This document shows positions 55,815 through 64,000 of a stretch of DNA of 64,000 nucleotides, piece by piece (the stretch's first letter is position 1; each line of letters opens with the position of its first letter). The DNA is taken from positions 558,001 through 622,000 of the forward strand of contig JAESUZ010000990.1 of assembly GCA_017311185.1 (NCBI GenBank). Reading direction: 5' to 3'. Source of the stretch: Proteles cristata cristata. Lineage: Eukaryota > Chordata > Mammalia > Carnivora > Hyaenidae. A program made the position numbers and the translations under genes. Below the pieces are notes generated by a model, which saw only the letters and a program-made list of their open reading frames with translations, was not told the DNA's origin and searched no databases.

Positions 55815-56202
55815 AACCATGATGCTTTAGAATGACTAATGTGTTTCCTACAGGTAATAATTAAAATGAAATGAGTATTTTTAAAATAAGAATTAAGCAT
55901 ATTTTGACCCATAATATACACACTCATTTTCCAGCAAAGTATGCCTGTAAATAGACAGATTTTTTAAAATGGGAATTATATTTTTTAAGTATCTAAGACA
56001 TATGGGGGACATATATGATAGGAGGAGCATCGATGTGTAAATAATAGATGTGCAAGGTTATTCTTTCTCTTAGGAGAGAGATTATAGTCTTGACCCAAGA
56101 GAGGAAGATATAGAATAATTGGAGGAAAATTAAAATATGAAAAAAACAATACATTTATCATTGAAATAAACCTTTCTTTAAACCACCTATCAAAATTGTT
56201 CA

Positions 56203-56378
56203 GGAGTGCCTGGGTGGCTCAGGTCATGATCTCTCAGTCAGTGAGTTCGAGCCCGACATTGACTCTGTGATGACAGCTCAGAGCCTAGAGCCTGCTTTGA
56301 ATTGTGTCTCCCTCTCTCTCTGTTCTTCCCCCAACTCACTCTGTCTCTCTGTCTCTCAAAAATGAATAAACATTAAAT
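56203..56378 (+). mobile_element. CAN-type SINE with A-box deletion
   Basis: GAGTGCCTGGGTGGCTCAGG runs straight into TCATGATCTCTCAG: the segment between two CTCAG(G) motifs is lost, probably by recombination across that short direct repeat. Tail CAAAAATGAATAAACA. Confidence 0.93.
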
Positions 56379-56599
56379 TTTTTAATTGTTCCAGAAATTG
56401 TAACCTAAAGATAATTTGAAGAATATGATTAGTAACAGTTGAGAAGAAAGTAAAATAATTATTTGTAGAGATAGTACCATATTTTAACTGCTTTTTATTT
56501 ATATACAAGAAAACTAATCTCTTTGATGAAATTCTGTGAGTTTAGATACATGCAGGAAATCTAATACCACTGTAATAAAAATAAAGAACAGTCCTAACT

Positions 56600-57010
56600 C
56601 TGAATTCCCTGATGATGTCCTTTTGTAGTCCATACCTCTCTTTCAAATCGACTGCTAGAAATCATTCCTCTGCTTTTTGTACCTACATTTTTTTCCCTTT
56701 ACAAAATGTCACATAAGTGAATTAATTGACCTGTAGGTTTTTGGCATCGTCATCTTTCATTTAGAATGATACCCTTTGAGATTCTTCCATATGGTTAGAA
56801 GTATTAGTAGTTCTGTGTATTGCTGAGCATTATATGTGTTTGCACTACTTTTTTGTCTACTCATTCATCAAGAACCATCTTGCCTTAATGAATTGGACAA
56901 ATTATACTAGTACAAATAATGTGATTTTAAAAATCCACATTTAAATTGTTTCTAGGTACTACATTTCAGCTCCTAATTTCAAGTTATTTCTAGTATAAAA
57001 CAAAGTTGAA
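56600..57010 (-). mobile_element. Old L1 3' sequence, antisense (probable)
   Basis: ATGTCACATAAGTGAATTAA, CATTTAGAATGATACC, GATTCTTCCATATGGTTAG, TGCTGAGCATTATATG and TCTACTCATTCATCAAG follow the antisense order of older L1 3' sequence ('gtaagtggaatcat ... cattcatctgttgatgg'). Confidence 0.55.
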
Positions 57011-57097
57011 AATATGTAGAATATACAACATAGAAAGTGGGACATAATTACATTTTTAATTTATTTAAATACTTAACAATCAAATTTAATGTAATAA

Positions 57098-57288
57098 TTT
57101 AAAATTTTTAAATATTTATTTTTGAGAGAGAGAGAGAAAGAGAGAGACTGAGTGTGAGAAAGGGAGGTACAGAGACAGAGGGAGATACAGAAATCGAAGC
57201 AGGCTCCAGGGGTTCAAACCCACAAACTGTGTGATCATGACCTGAGCCAAAGTTGGATTTTTAACTGACTGAGCCACCCAGGCACCCC
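57098..57288 (-). mobile_element. CAN-type SINE, antisense, shortened
   Basis: TAAATATTTATTTTTGAGAG to GAGCCACCCAGGCACCCC. The GAGCTGTCAGCACAGAGCC segment is missing between GCTCCAGG and GGTTCAAACCC. Confidence 0.93.
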
Positions 57289-57394
57289 AAATTTAACAAT
57301 TTTTTAAAGATATTTTTGAAGTTATTTCAGTGGCTTAAAATAATGGTAAAATGTTATACAGAAATGTATAAGTACTTTACTTCCTAAGACAGAA

Positions 57395-57486
57395 TTGTGT
57401 GTGTGTGTGTGTGTGTGTCTGTGTGTCTGTGTGTGTCTGTGTGTATACTTCCTATCATAAGATTATAGTGTGTGTGTGTGTGTGTA
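57395..57486. repeat. Compound (TG)n / (TGTC)n microsatellite
   Basis: TG array with TCTG interruptions to 57445, unique bases, then a second TG run at about 57467. Confidence 0.95.
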
Positions 57487-57605
57487 TCCTTTTCTGTCTC
57501 TCTATATATATCTTATATTTATTTATATATGTATATATCCATGTAAAAATACATATTACTACAGATATACATACATATAACCATCACCTTACTAGATATT
57601 AAATC

Positions 57606-57614
57606 TAGATAGAC

Positions 57615-57658
<44 letters not shown>

Positions 57659-57689
57659 GATGGATAGATATATGATAGATAGATAGATG
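57606..57689. repeat. (GATA)n microsatellite
   Basis: About ten pure GATA units, then interrupted units (GATGATGGATAG, TATATGATAG). A likely length-polymorphic marker. Confidence 0.96.
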
Positions 57690-58730
57690 TAAATATCACC
57701 ATCATTCTTGCCCATTAAGTTCATAGATTTTAAATCATAAACTTTGTTGTCTATTTTCTTTCGTTAGTACCTATTTCACCCAGTTTTGCTAAAAGCACAA
57801 GACATAATAGTTGAAGATTTATTTTTATTATACATGTAGTATTGTAGTATTTTAATCTACATTGTTAAACTAGCTGGAAGTCTTTGCGACTTAAGTGCAT
57901 TCAATTTAATGCACACTAGTTAACAGAATTTCCACAAAACCATTACTGGGGGCCATTTAAAAATGGCAGATAGCCAGTAACATACTCAACCAAGTTGTTT
58001 TTTAAATTAATATATCCATCTCTCAAATTAGATTAGACAAGTTATACAATAATATACTACTGCTCCCTGCAGAATCTGAGATACTTTAGAGAAATGCACA
58101 TGGATGGAAATTTAGAAATCTATATTTAAAACATGTTTGCCATATTATATTATCCCCAATATGTGCTTTAGTCAGATGTCTTTGTCACTCCGTATTTTAT
58201 CTTTATTTGCATTATAAAATAAAAATATAAGCATATCTTATAAAATGTTTTCATTTTGATACTTAAAATATAATCAGTTAATCATCTTGCTAGATCAACT
58301 TTCTGAACATTCATCACCACAAGAAAAGTGTGACATATATAATTATATTTAATAAAATCATATTAAAAGGAAAACATGTCAAGTTTTAATTGAATTAAAT
58401 ACTGGATCATCACAGTCACAGCTGGTTCCTAAGATTAATAATAATGCATAAAAGAACAGGAATCAAAGTAACGCTGTATAATAATATTAACAAAAACTAC
58501 TTAGGTAAAGCACCTGCTAGGTAAAAATGATGACAAAATTCTAAATATATTCCACTTCTACATTATTCCAAGTCTAATTTTAATAAAACAAAACAAGCGA
58601 ACAGACAGAAACATTAGAATAGGATGTGGCTAAGAAAATATTAACAGGAACAATTACTTATGAAAAAAGAGCAGTTACTAAAGCCATAACAGCAAATGTT
58701 CACCTAAACTTTTTAGATGAACACAAAATT
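57690..58730. other. AT-rich DNA, nothing recognised
   Basis: 1 kb without landmarks, ending in the left copy of the next SINE's target duplication. Confidence 0.45.
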
Positions 58731-58747
58731 AAGAACATATTACTTAT

Positions 58748-58965
58748 GGGGCGCCTGGGTGGCTTAGTCGGTTAAGCGTCCGGCTTTCGCTTAGGTCATG
58801 ATCTCGTGGTTCGTGGGTTCGGGCCCCGCGTCGGGCTCTGTGCTGACTGCCAGCTCAGAGCCTGGAGCCTATTTCAGAGTCTGTGTCTCCTCTCTCTGAC
58901 CTCTGCTCATGCTGTCTCTCTCTCTCTCTCTCCTAGAAATAAATAAAAAACATTAAAAAAAAAAA
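58748..58965 (+). mobile_element. CAN-type SINE, young subfamily
   Basis: GGGGCGCCTGGGTGGCTTAG with young markers, including GGCTTTCGCTTAGGTC. The downstream half differs slightly (TTTCAGAGTCTGTGTCTCC). A perfect 17-bp duplication AAGAACATATTACTTAT is at 58731-58747 and 58966-58982. Confidence 0.97.
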
Positions 58966-58984
58966 AAGAACATATTACTTATTA

Positions 58985-60115
58985 TATTGACTCCATGTAT
59001 GTCATATATGTATAGGTTCTGTTTTAGGAAATTAATCTCATGGAAGAAAAATACAGAATAGGAAAGTTGTGACATGGGTATAATAGGTCTGGGAGTGAGA
59101 AGAGAATGATAAAAAAGCATGAACATATGGAGGGAAGAGAGGAAGATAAAACATTCCCAAGAAGGGCTACATATGAAGCAATGAACAGAAAGTAGTCAAT
59201 AGCAAGGAAGGAAGAAAATCATTTCAGAAAAAGCAAAAAGGACATAACGTTATTGAGATATAATAAAAGCGGAGTTATTTCAAGACTTTCAAAGGATTCA
59301 CTATGACTGAAGGTCACCATACTTAGGAAAGAATCATGGGAATTAAACTAGCTACATAGATGAAGATCACAAAGAAGTTTTTAACTTGTCCTAAAATCTA
59401 TAAGGAGACATTTGAGTGCTTTAAGTACAGGAAGTAAACCATCAAAATTACAAAATAGACAAAATTTACCAGGATGTTTTAGAGGAAGTCAGTTTGAAGA
59501 GAGAGAAAATCTGAGGCTATTGAAATAAATTATTGTCATAAATTCTGGTCTTCAGAGTTTCACAAATGTGCGTTTTAGTAGAATAATTTACCAGTGAGAT
59601 CCTTAATAGTACTCTTGGAAATTCTCAAAATATTCTGCAGTGTCCTACAAGTAAAGAATATATCCAACATATGTCCTAAACTTTATATTTTTCCTTTCTT
59701 TTTTAATAACAAATCAAACAGAGCTCTGATTCCTACCCGAGCCAAATAGAACTACCCCTCCTAAAAGCCAAAGCTCTTAGCCAATGAAGAAGTCTATAAA
59801 ATCTTAAAGGCTTATGCCTTTTTTTAAAGAAACCTCAACTTCTAGTAGCTTTTTTTCATTTTCTAAGCTGTCTGCTGTTGTACTCACTTCACTTCCTAAG
59901 CTTATAGCAACCCTTTTCCTCTTCTGGGCTCAGAAGCTGTTCTTATGCATCCTGTCAGTAATACTTTGGACACTTATACAGTGATGATAATGATGATATG
60001 AGTCACACATATTTCACCAGATTTGTACTCAGATACATTTTACCAAGTACTTTTTTTCTCAACGATTCTATTGCAAACTGACATTTCTCCCCCCATGCTC
60101 AGATATTCTCTCTTT
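58985..60115. other. Single-copy DNA with a possible old LINE relic
   Basis: 59360-59510 (AAGTTTTTAACTTGTCC, CTGAGGCTATTGAAATA) faintly resembles the old LINE-type relic called at 43070. Otherwise nothing. Confidence 0.35.
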
Positions 60116-60119
60116 TTTT

Positions 60120-60298
60120 AAATTATTTCCCCTAATGACTATCAGAGACACCAAATACTGTATTTTCTTGATGAACTGTCTCCCCTTAATTATAAGATCA
60201 TTTAAAATAGTTTTCTACCTTGGTTCATCGTTCTAGTCTTGTCAGCTAGAACAATATCTGATCTATAAAAAGTGTTCAAAACATTTGTTGATTCAATT
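60120..60298 (+). mobile_element. Probable L2 LINE 3' end, sense
   Basis: GAACTGTCTCCCCTTAATTA, CTTGTCAGCTAGAACAATAT and AAGTGTTCAAAACATTTGTT fit the closing part of L2. Confidence 0.5.
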
Positions 60299-60494
60299 AA
60301 CATATAAATATACCAGAAAAAATGTATAAAAATTTTAATCCAAAAAATATGAGATAGTTTAATTCTGTTAGAAATTTACTAGAAAGAAAAAAAACACTGA
60401 AGACTGTATCTAAAATTTGGATAAAAATATGGTGTAATATGGTGTAAAAAGTGAAGTCAAATGAGAGCCTCTGAACCTATTGGTGAATCTCTAT

Positions 60495-60600
60495 ATCATT
60501 TAAATAAAATATAAATATATATATCATATATATATGAGAGGAATATTTATTACTCTCATACATATTTATTATATAAGATTTATTTTATATATATATGGAA
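60495..60600. repeat. TA-rich simple repeat
   Basis: AATATATATATCATATATAT and TTTATATATATATGG with TTTATTA units. The two parts are roughly inverted to each other. Confidence 0.8.
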
Positions 60601-61430
60601 GATTTATTCCAGTTGGTGCCAAAAATAAGGCGGAACTAAAATAGAAATGTTATGACAGGAAGTTAGTTCAAATTCCTTTGATATGTGGTAGAAAAATAGA
60701 TATTGGCTACCTTTGTGTTAAAATGGAAAATTCAACTTCTTGGCCAAGAAGAAAATAAAATAAATTTTAAAATAATTAATTCACCTGGATTCAGCAGATA
60801 ATAAAAATAACACTAATAAAAAGTGATGGGTTCAAAGATAAGCTTAAAAAAGCAGCCCAAATATGTCAGTAATCATAAGTGAATTACTCTGCTTATTATA
60901 AGGTTTGGAAACAAAGAGACAAAATTATTATCTTCAGACAATACAATTGGTATATAGAAATTCAAATATCTATGAGCAACTATTTTAAAATATACAGTTT
61001 TATAAGATTGAATTAAAAAATCCATAAAAAACAAAGCAATAGCATTTAATTTATGTCAGCAGTAAAAACACAGTAATAGGATGAAGACGTGATTATAATT
61101 GTTACAAAATGTTACTTAAAAATAAATCCAACAAAATAATTTCAAAATGATATTGGAAGAGCTCTAAAAGTTTATGAATAAATGAACCATAATATACCCA
61201 AAGATGGAGAGCCTCAATACTTAAATCAGTTCTTCCATGAATTCAATGGTATTCCAATCTAAATTCGCTCCCCCAAAATTTTTGTAGAACTATAAAAACT
61301 GGAAATATACATGTTCAATAATGTCCACTAATTTAGTAAAATAGGAAAACAAGAAGGTAAGATTAATATACGAGATACCAGAAATAGTTACAAAAAGATA
61401 CCAAATTAGATAGGATAAAAGGGGATAAAC

Positions 61431-61523
61431 TTTCTCTCTCTGTGTCTCTCTGTCTGTCTCTGTCTCTCTCTCTCACACACACACATGCACACACACGCAC
61501 ACACACATACATGCACACACACA
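61431..61523. repeat. Compound (TCTG/TC)n-(CA)n microsatellite
   Basis: CTCTCTGTCTGTCTCTGTC switches to CACACACACACATGCACACA. Confidence 0.95.
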
Positions 61524-62123
61524 AACTATATGCATATGCATATTTACCTGCTGGACTATTAGGAGACTATACTGGAGAATATATTTCATAACTGTGGGTA
61601 GGAAACAATTCCATATACATGGCACAAATTTTAAAAATTACATTAAGTGATTGATACCTCTGTCTATGTTTAAATTTAATAAATTAAAGTTCGCCATTAA
61701 GAGTTTCTCATTTAATATAGAATTCACACACACGGGCACACCCACAACTCTGACAATACCAATTGCCTTTGGGGATGTCCAGAGTCAAGAATACTTTTAC
61801 AGTGCTCGTTAAAGTAAAAATTTGTACACTTTTGGAATCAATTTGCCAACATCTCCTAAATGTGAAACATGATTATAATATATGGATCAGCATTTAGGCT
61901 TCAAGATATGCACTGCAGAGAAACACACATGTGCACAGAGAAGGCCAAGACAAAATGACTATGCCCTGTTATTTGTAAACTGACCATGCCCTATATTTTA
62001 AAGTAAAAATTGGACTTACTAACCAGCAAAAGCAAAAAAAGATAAATAAATAAGTAAATACAATTACCTATTTATGCTATGGAATGCTATGTAGGAGTTG
62101 AAATTTAAAAACTAGATATATTA

Positions 62124-62301
62124 GGGGCGCCTGGGTGGCTCAGTCGGTTAAGCGTCCGACTTCAGCTCAGTTCATGATCTCACGGTTCGTGGGTTCGAGC
62201 CCGCATCGGGCTCTATGCTGACAGCTAGCTCAGGGCCTGGAGACTGATTGAGATTCTATATCTCCTTCTCTCTCTGACCCTTCCTTCCTTCCCTGCTCAC
62301 G

Positions 62302-62342
<41 letters not shown>

Positions 62343-62369
62343 GTAAAAACAAACAAACAAAAAAACACA
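62124..62369 (+). mobile_element. CAN-type SINE, fairly young, intermediate type
   Basis: GGGGCGCCTGGGTGGCTCAG, GACTTCAGCTCAGTTCATG, and GCTGACAGCTAGCTCAGGG. It has an AGCT duplication where old copies read GACAGCTC and young copies GACTGCCAGCTC. CT tract expanded to about 20 CT units. Exact duplication TAGATATATTA at 62113-62123 and 62370-62380. Confidence 0.96.
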
Positions 62370-62530
62370 TAGATATATTAGTAGCAATATTAAAAAACCA
62401 AAAGGTTAAAATGTTGAAAGTGAAATTAAGTTACAGAATTATAATTATAACCCTTAGGTAAAATATGTACAAAGCAACAATATATATTACTATAGATAAT
62501 ACCTATATAGTAATAGTATCAAAACTTGGT

Positions 62531-62742
62531 GGGGCACCTGGGTGGTTCAGTCAGCTAAATGTCCAGCTTTGGCTGTGGTCAGTACCTCATGATTCATGAG
62601 ATCTCATGATTCATGAGTTTGAGCCCCGCGTCTCGGGCTCTGTGCTGACAGCTCAGAGCCTGGAGTCTGCTTTAGATTCAGTGTTACCCTCTCTCTCTCT
62701 CTCTGCCACTTCCCTGCTCTCACTCTCAAAAATAAACATTGA

Positions 62743-62772
<30 letters not shown>
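62531..62772 (+). mobile_element. CAN-type SINE with an internal 17-bp duplication
   Basis: GGGGCACCTGGGTGGTTCAG to CTCAAAAATAAACATTG. CTCATGATTCATGAG occurs twice (62586 and 62603). Flanked by an exact ATCAAAACTTGG duplication (62518-62529, 62773-62784). Confidence 0.95.
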
Positions 62773-62773
<1 letters not shown>

Positions 62774-62949
62774 TCAAAACTTGGAATTTCATTTTTGTAT
62801 TGGTTGCCTCTATAGAGAAGGGAAGGAAAAGCAGACTTGAAATATGCAATATTCTGCTTCTTTAACTTAAAGCACTTTGGATACCAAATGTTTGTCTGTT
62901 ATTCTGTATGCTTTTCAAAACCTGTAATATTTTAAGGCAAAACAAAAAG

Positions 62950-64000
62950 ATAATAAATCAATAAGCAAAAACTTCAAATATAAAACCAAACATGTATGTA
63001 ATGGTAAAGATCTGCTGGATTTATTCTAGTCCCCTCTTTTTTCAATTTCATTTTCATTATCATGTAATCTTTCTTTAACTATTCCAGAAACAAATTTAAC
63101 AATGTTTTGTTCATAGCATTGTTCAACTATTTACCATTTGACTCCCACATTCCGTATTATCCCACCATTCCCTTTTCCTGGAAAGAGTATGTGTGTGTTT
63201 GTGTGTGTGTGTGTGTGCGTGTGTGTGTGTGTGTTGTATATAAGTGTATCTGCACATACATGTAACAATTTAAAGAAGGCTAATGAATATAATTCTCACA
63301 CAAATGTAAAAGGTGATATTTAACTCATTAATTAGTAAAATATAATTACCAGGACAATTCTATGAGCAATTAAAAGACTATTGAAGAAAACATTGGGAGC
63401 AATTAAATAAAATATTAGGAATAGGTTGTTGCATTAGGTACAAAATTGTTATTTTTACAGAGTCATAATCCTCAAAGGTTAACCACAACATAATTATTAT
63501 TATTGGCATGCCTGCTGAACAGAAATTTATAAGTTCACAGGTAACTTCACCAAGTCTGGAATATGTAATCAATAGTAAACTGTAATTGATCTATGTTTAT
63601 TCTTCTAGATAATCATTGGGTAGCTGTCACCACCACGCCATTGACAAGAATTGATACCAACCTTTTTGTCTTATTTCCATTCTATGTAATGATTCTGAAA
63701 ATATATTCCACATACATTTTCCTATTCATAAAGCACCCTACCTACATGGTGCTGACATTTCTTTCTTCTTAAAGTAGAGGTCATTGCTTAAACATACCAA
63801 CCCTTAAAACAATATCTTCATTCATATTTATATTATTTTTACTTGCATTTTCCTTACTTAAGTGAATATTTCCTCCTTTTTCTCTAACAGAAGTTTCTCC
63901 AAACACAAAAAAGAGACAAATCATTAATGGCCCATTCTGCAGGAATGATACAATGTACATATTTTATATTCAGTGAATGAAATTACTCTCTCATCGTTTA
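62950..64000. other. AT-rich DNA with one microsatellite
   Basis: No gene or repeat landmark apart from the TG array at 63190. The two frames at 63138 (+) and 63378 (-) are not gene-like. Confidence 0.45.
63190..63235. repeat. (TG)n microsatellite
   Basis: TG array with TTTG and TGCG interruptions. Confidence 0.95.

Larger units (their letters stand above)
60730..62945 (+). mobile_element. Ancient L1, sense, carrying SINEs and a microsatellite
   Basis: GGGTTCAAAGATAAGC, TTAAAAATAAATCCAACAAA, GAGAGCCTCAATACTTAAAT, CAATGGTATTCCAATCTAAA, later TATGCTATGGAATGCTATGT and AAGTTACAGAATTATAATTA follow the order of ORF2 to 3' UTR of old mammalian L1. No open frame remains. Two SINEs (62124, 62531) and the microsatellite at 61431 interrupt it. 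Limits are approximate. Confidence 0.55.

Noticed and set aside
57399..57602. Frame encoding repeated Val-Cys
   Set aside because: Translation of a TG microsatellite.
14634..58820. tRNA(Lys)-like sequences with A and B boxes
   Set aside because: These are the 5' heads of SINEs. They lack a complete cloverleaf and 3' end, so they are not tRNA genes.
198..62772. Regularly recurring about 200-bp repeats, as in a CRISPR array or tandem satellite
   Set aside because: They are dispersed, lie on both strands, have A-rich tails and individual target-site duplications. They are SINEs.
63138..63323. Frame with Val-Cys repeats
   Set aside because: Translation of a TG microsatellite.

Overview
This window is mammalian nuclear DNA from a feliform carnivoran. 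About forty copies or fragments of one tRNA(Lys)-derived SINE (the carnivore CAN/SINEC type) are scattered on both strands. They begin with a GGGGCGCCTGGGTGGC-like head, carry RNA polymerase III A and B boxes, then a CT-rich stretch and an AATAAATAAA tail. The younger copies share a diagnostic form (ACTTTCGCTTAGGTC; GCTGACTGCCAGCTC; CTCCTAGAAATAAATAAA) that differs from my recollection of the youngest domestic cat copies. A non-felid feliform such as a hyena, mongoose or civet relative is therefore possible, but that is inference from memory.

I find no intact protein-coding gene, no rRNA or functional tRNA gene, no CpG island, no CRISPR array and no operon-like structure. The sequence is AT-rich, and open reading frames are short and mostly fall in repeats, microsatellites or SINE tails. 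The window reads as intergenic DNA or the inside of a very large intron. Two short stretches look protein-like and deserve a search: a 76-codon frame with one internal stop at 4920-5147 (+), and a possible 89-bp exon with plausible splice sites at 32428-32516 (-).

Layout: 1-9.6 kb holds a young antisense SINE, an old LTR-like block, AT-rich single-copy DNA and MaLR-type LTRs. 9.6-17.5 kb holds a short L1 3' end with a foldback 5' end, a candidate LTR, a Tc1/mariner-type miniature element, and a large 5'-inverted L1 that was hit by a SINE which was itself hit by a second SINE. 17.5-30.5 kb holds many SINEs including an inverted cluster, another small inverted L1, two candidate antisense LTRs and old L1 remnants. 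30.9-32.9 kb is nearly repeat-free. 33-45 kb holds MaLR LTRs, a Tigger2/MER8-type DNA transposon, a tail-only retroposition scar, and a 1.5-kb L1 3' end. 45.8-46.7 kb is the youngest-looking L1, with a SINE in its poly(A) tail and both target-site duplications readable. 46.7-64 kb is AT-rich DNA with SINEs, MIR/L2 relics, an old L1 and microsatellites.

No previously undescribed functional system is evident. The main interest is a detailed record of L1-driven retroposition: twin priming, foldback, nested insertion, tail-only insertion, and a young SINE subfamily whose antisense strand carries a ready-made 3' splice-site motif.
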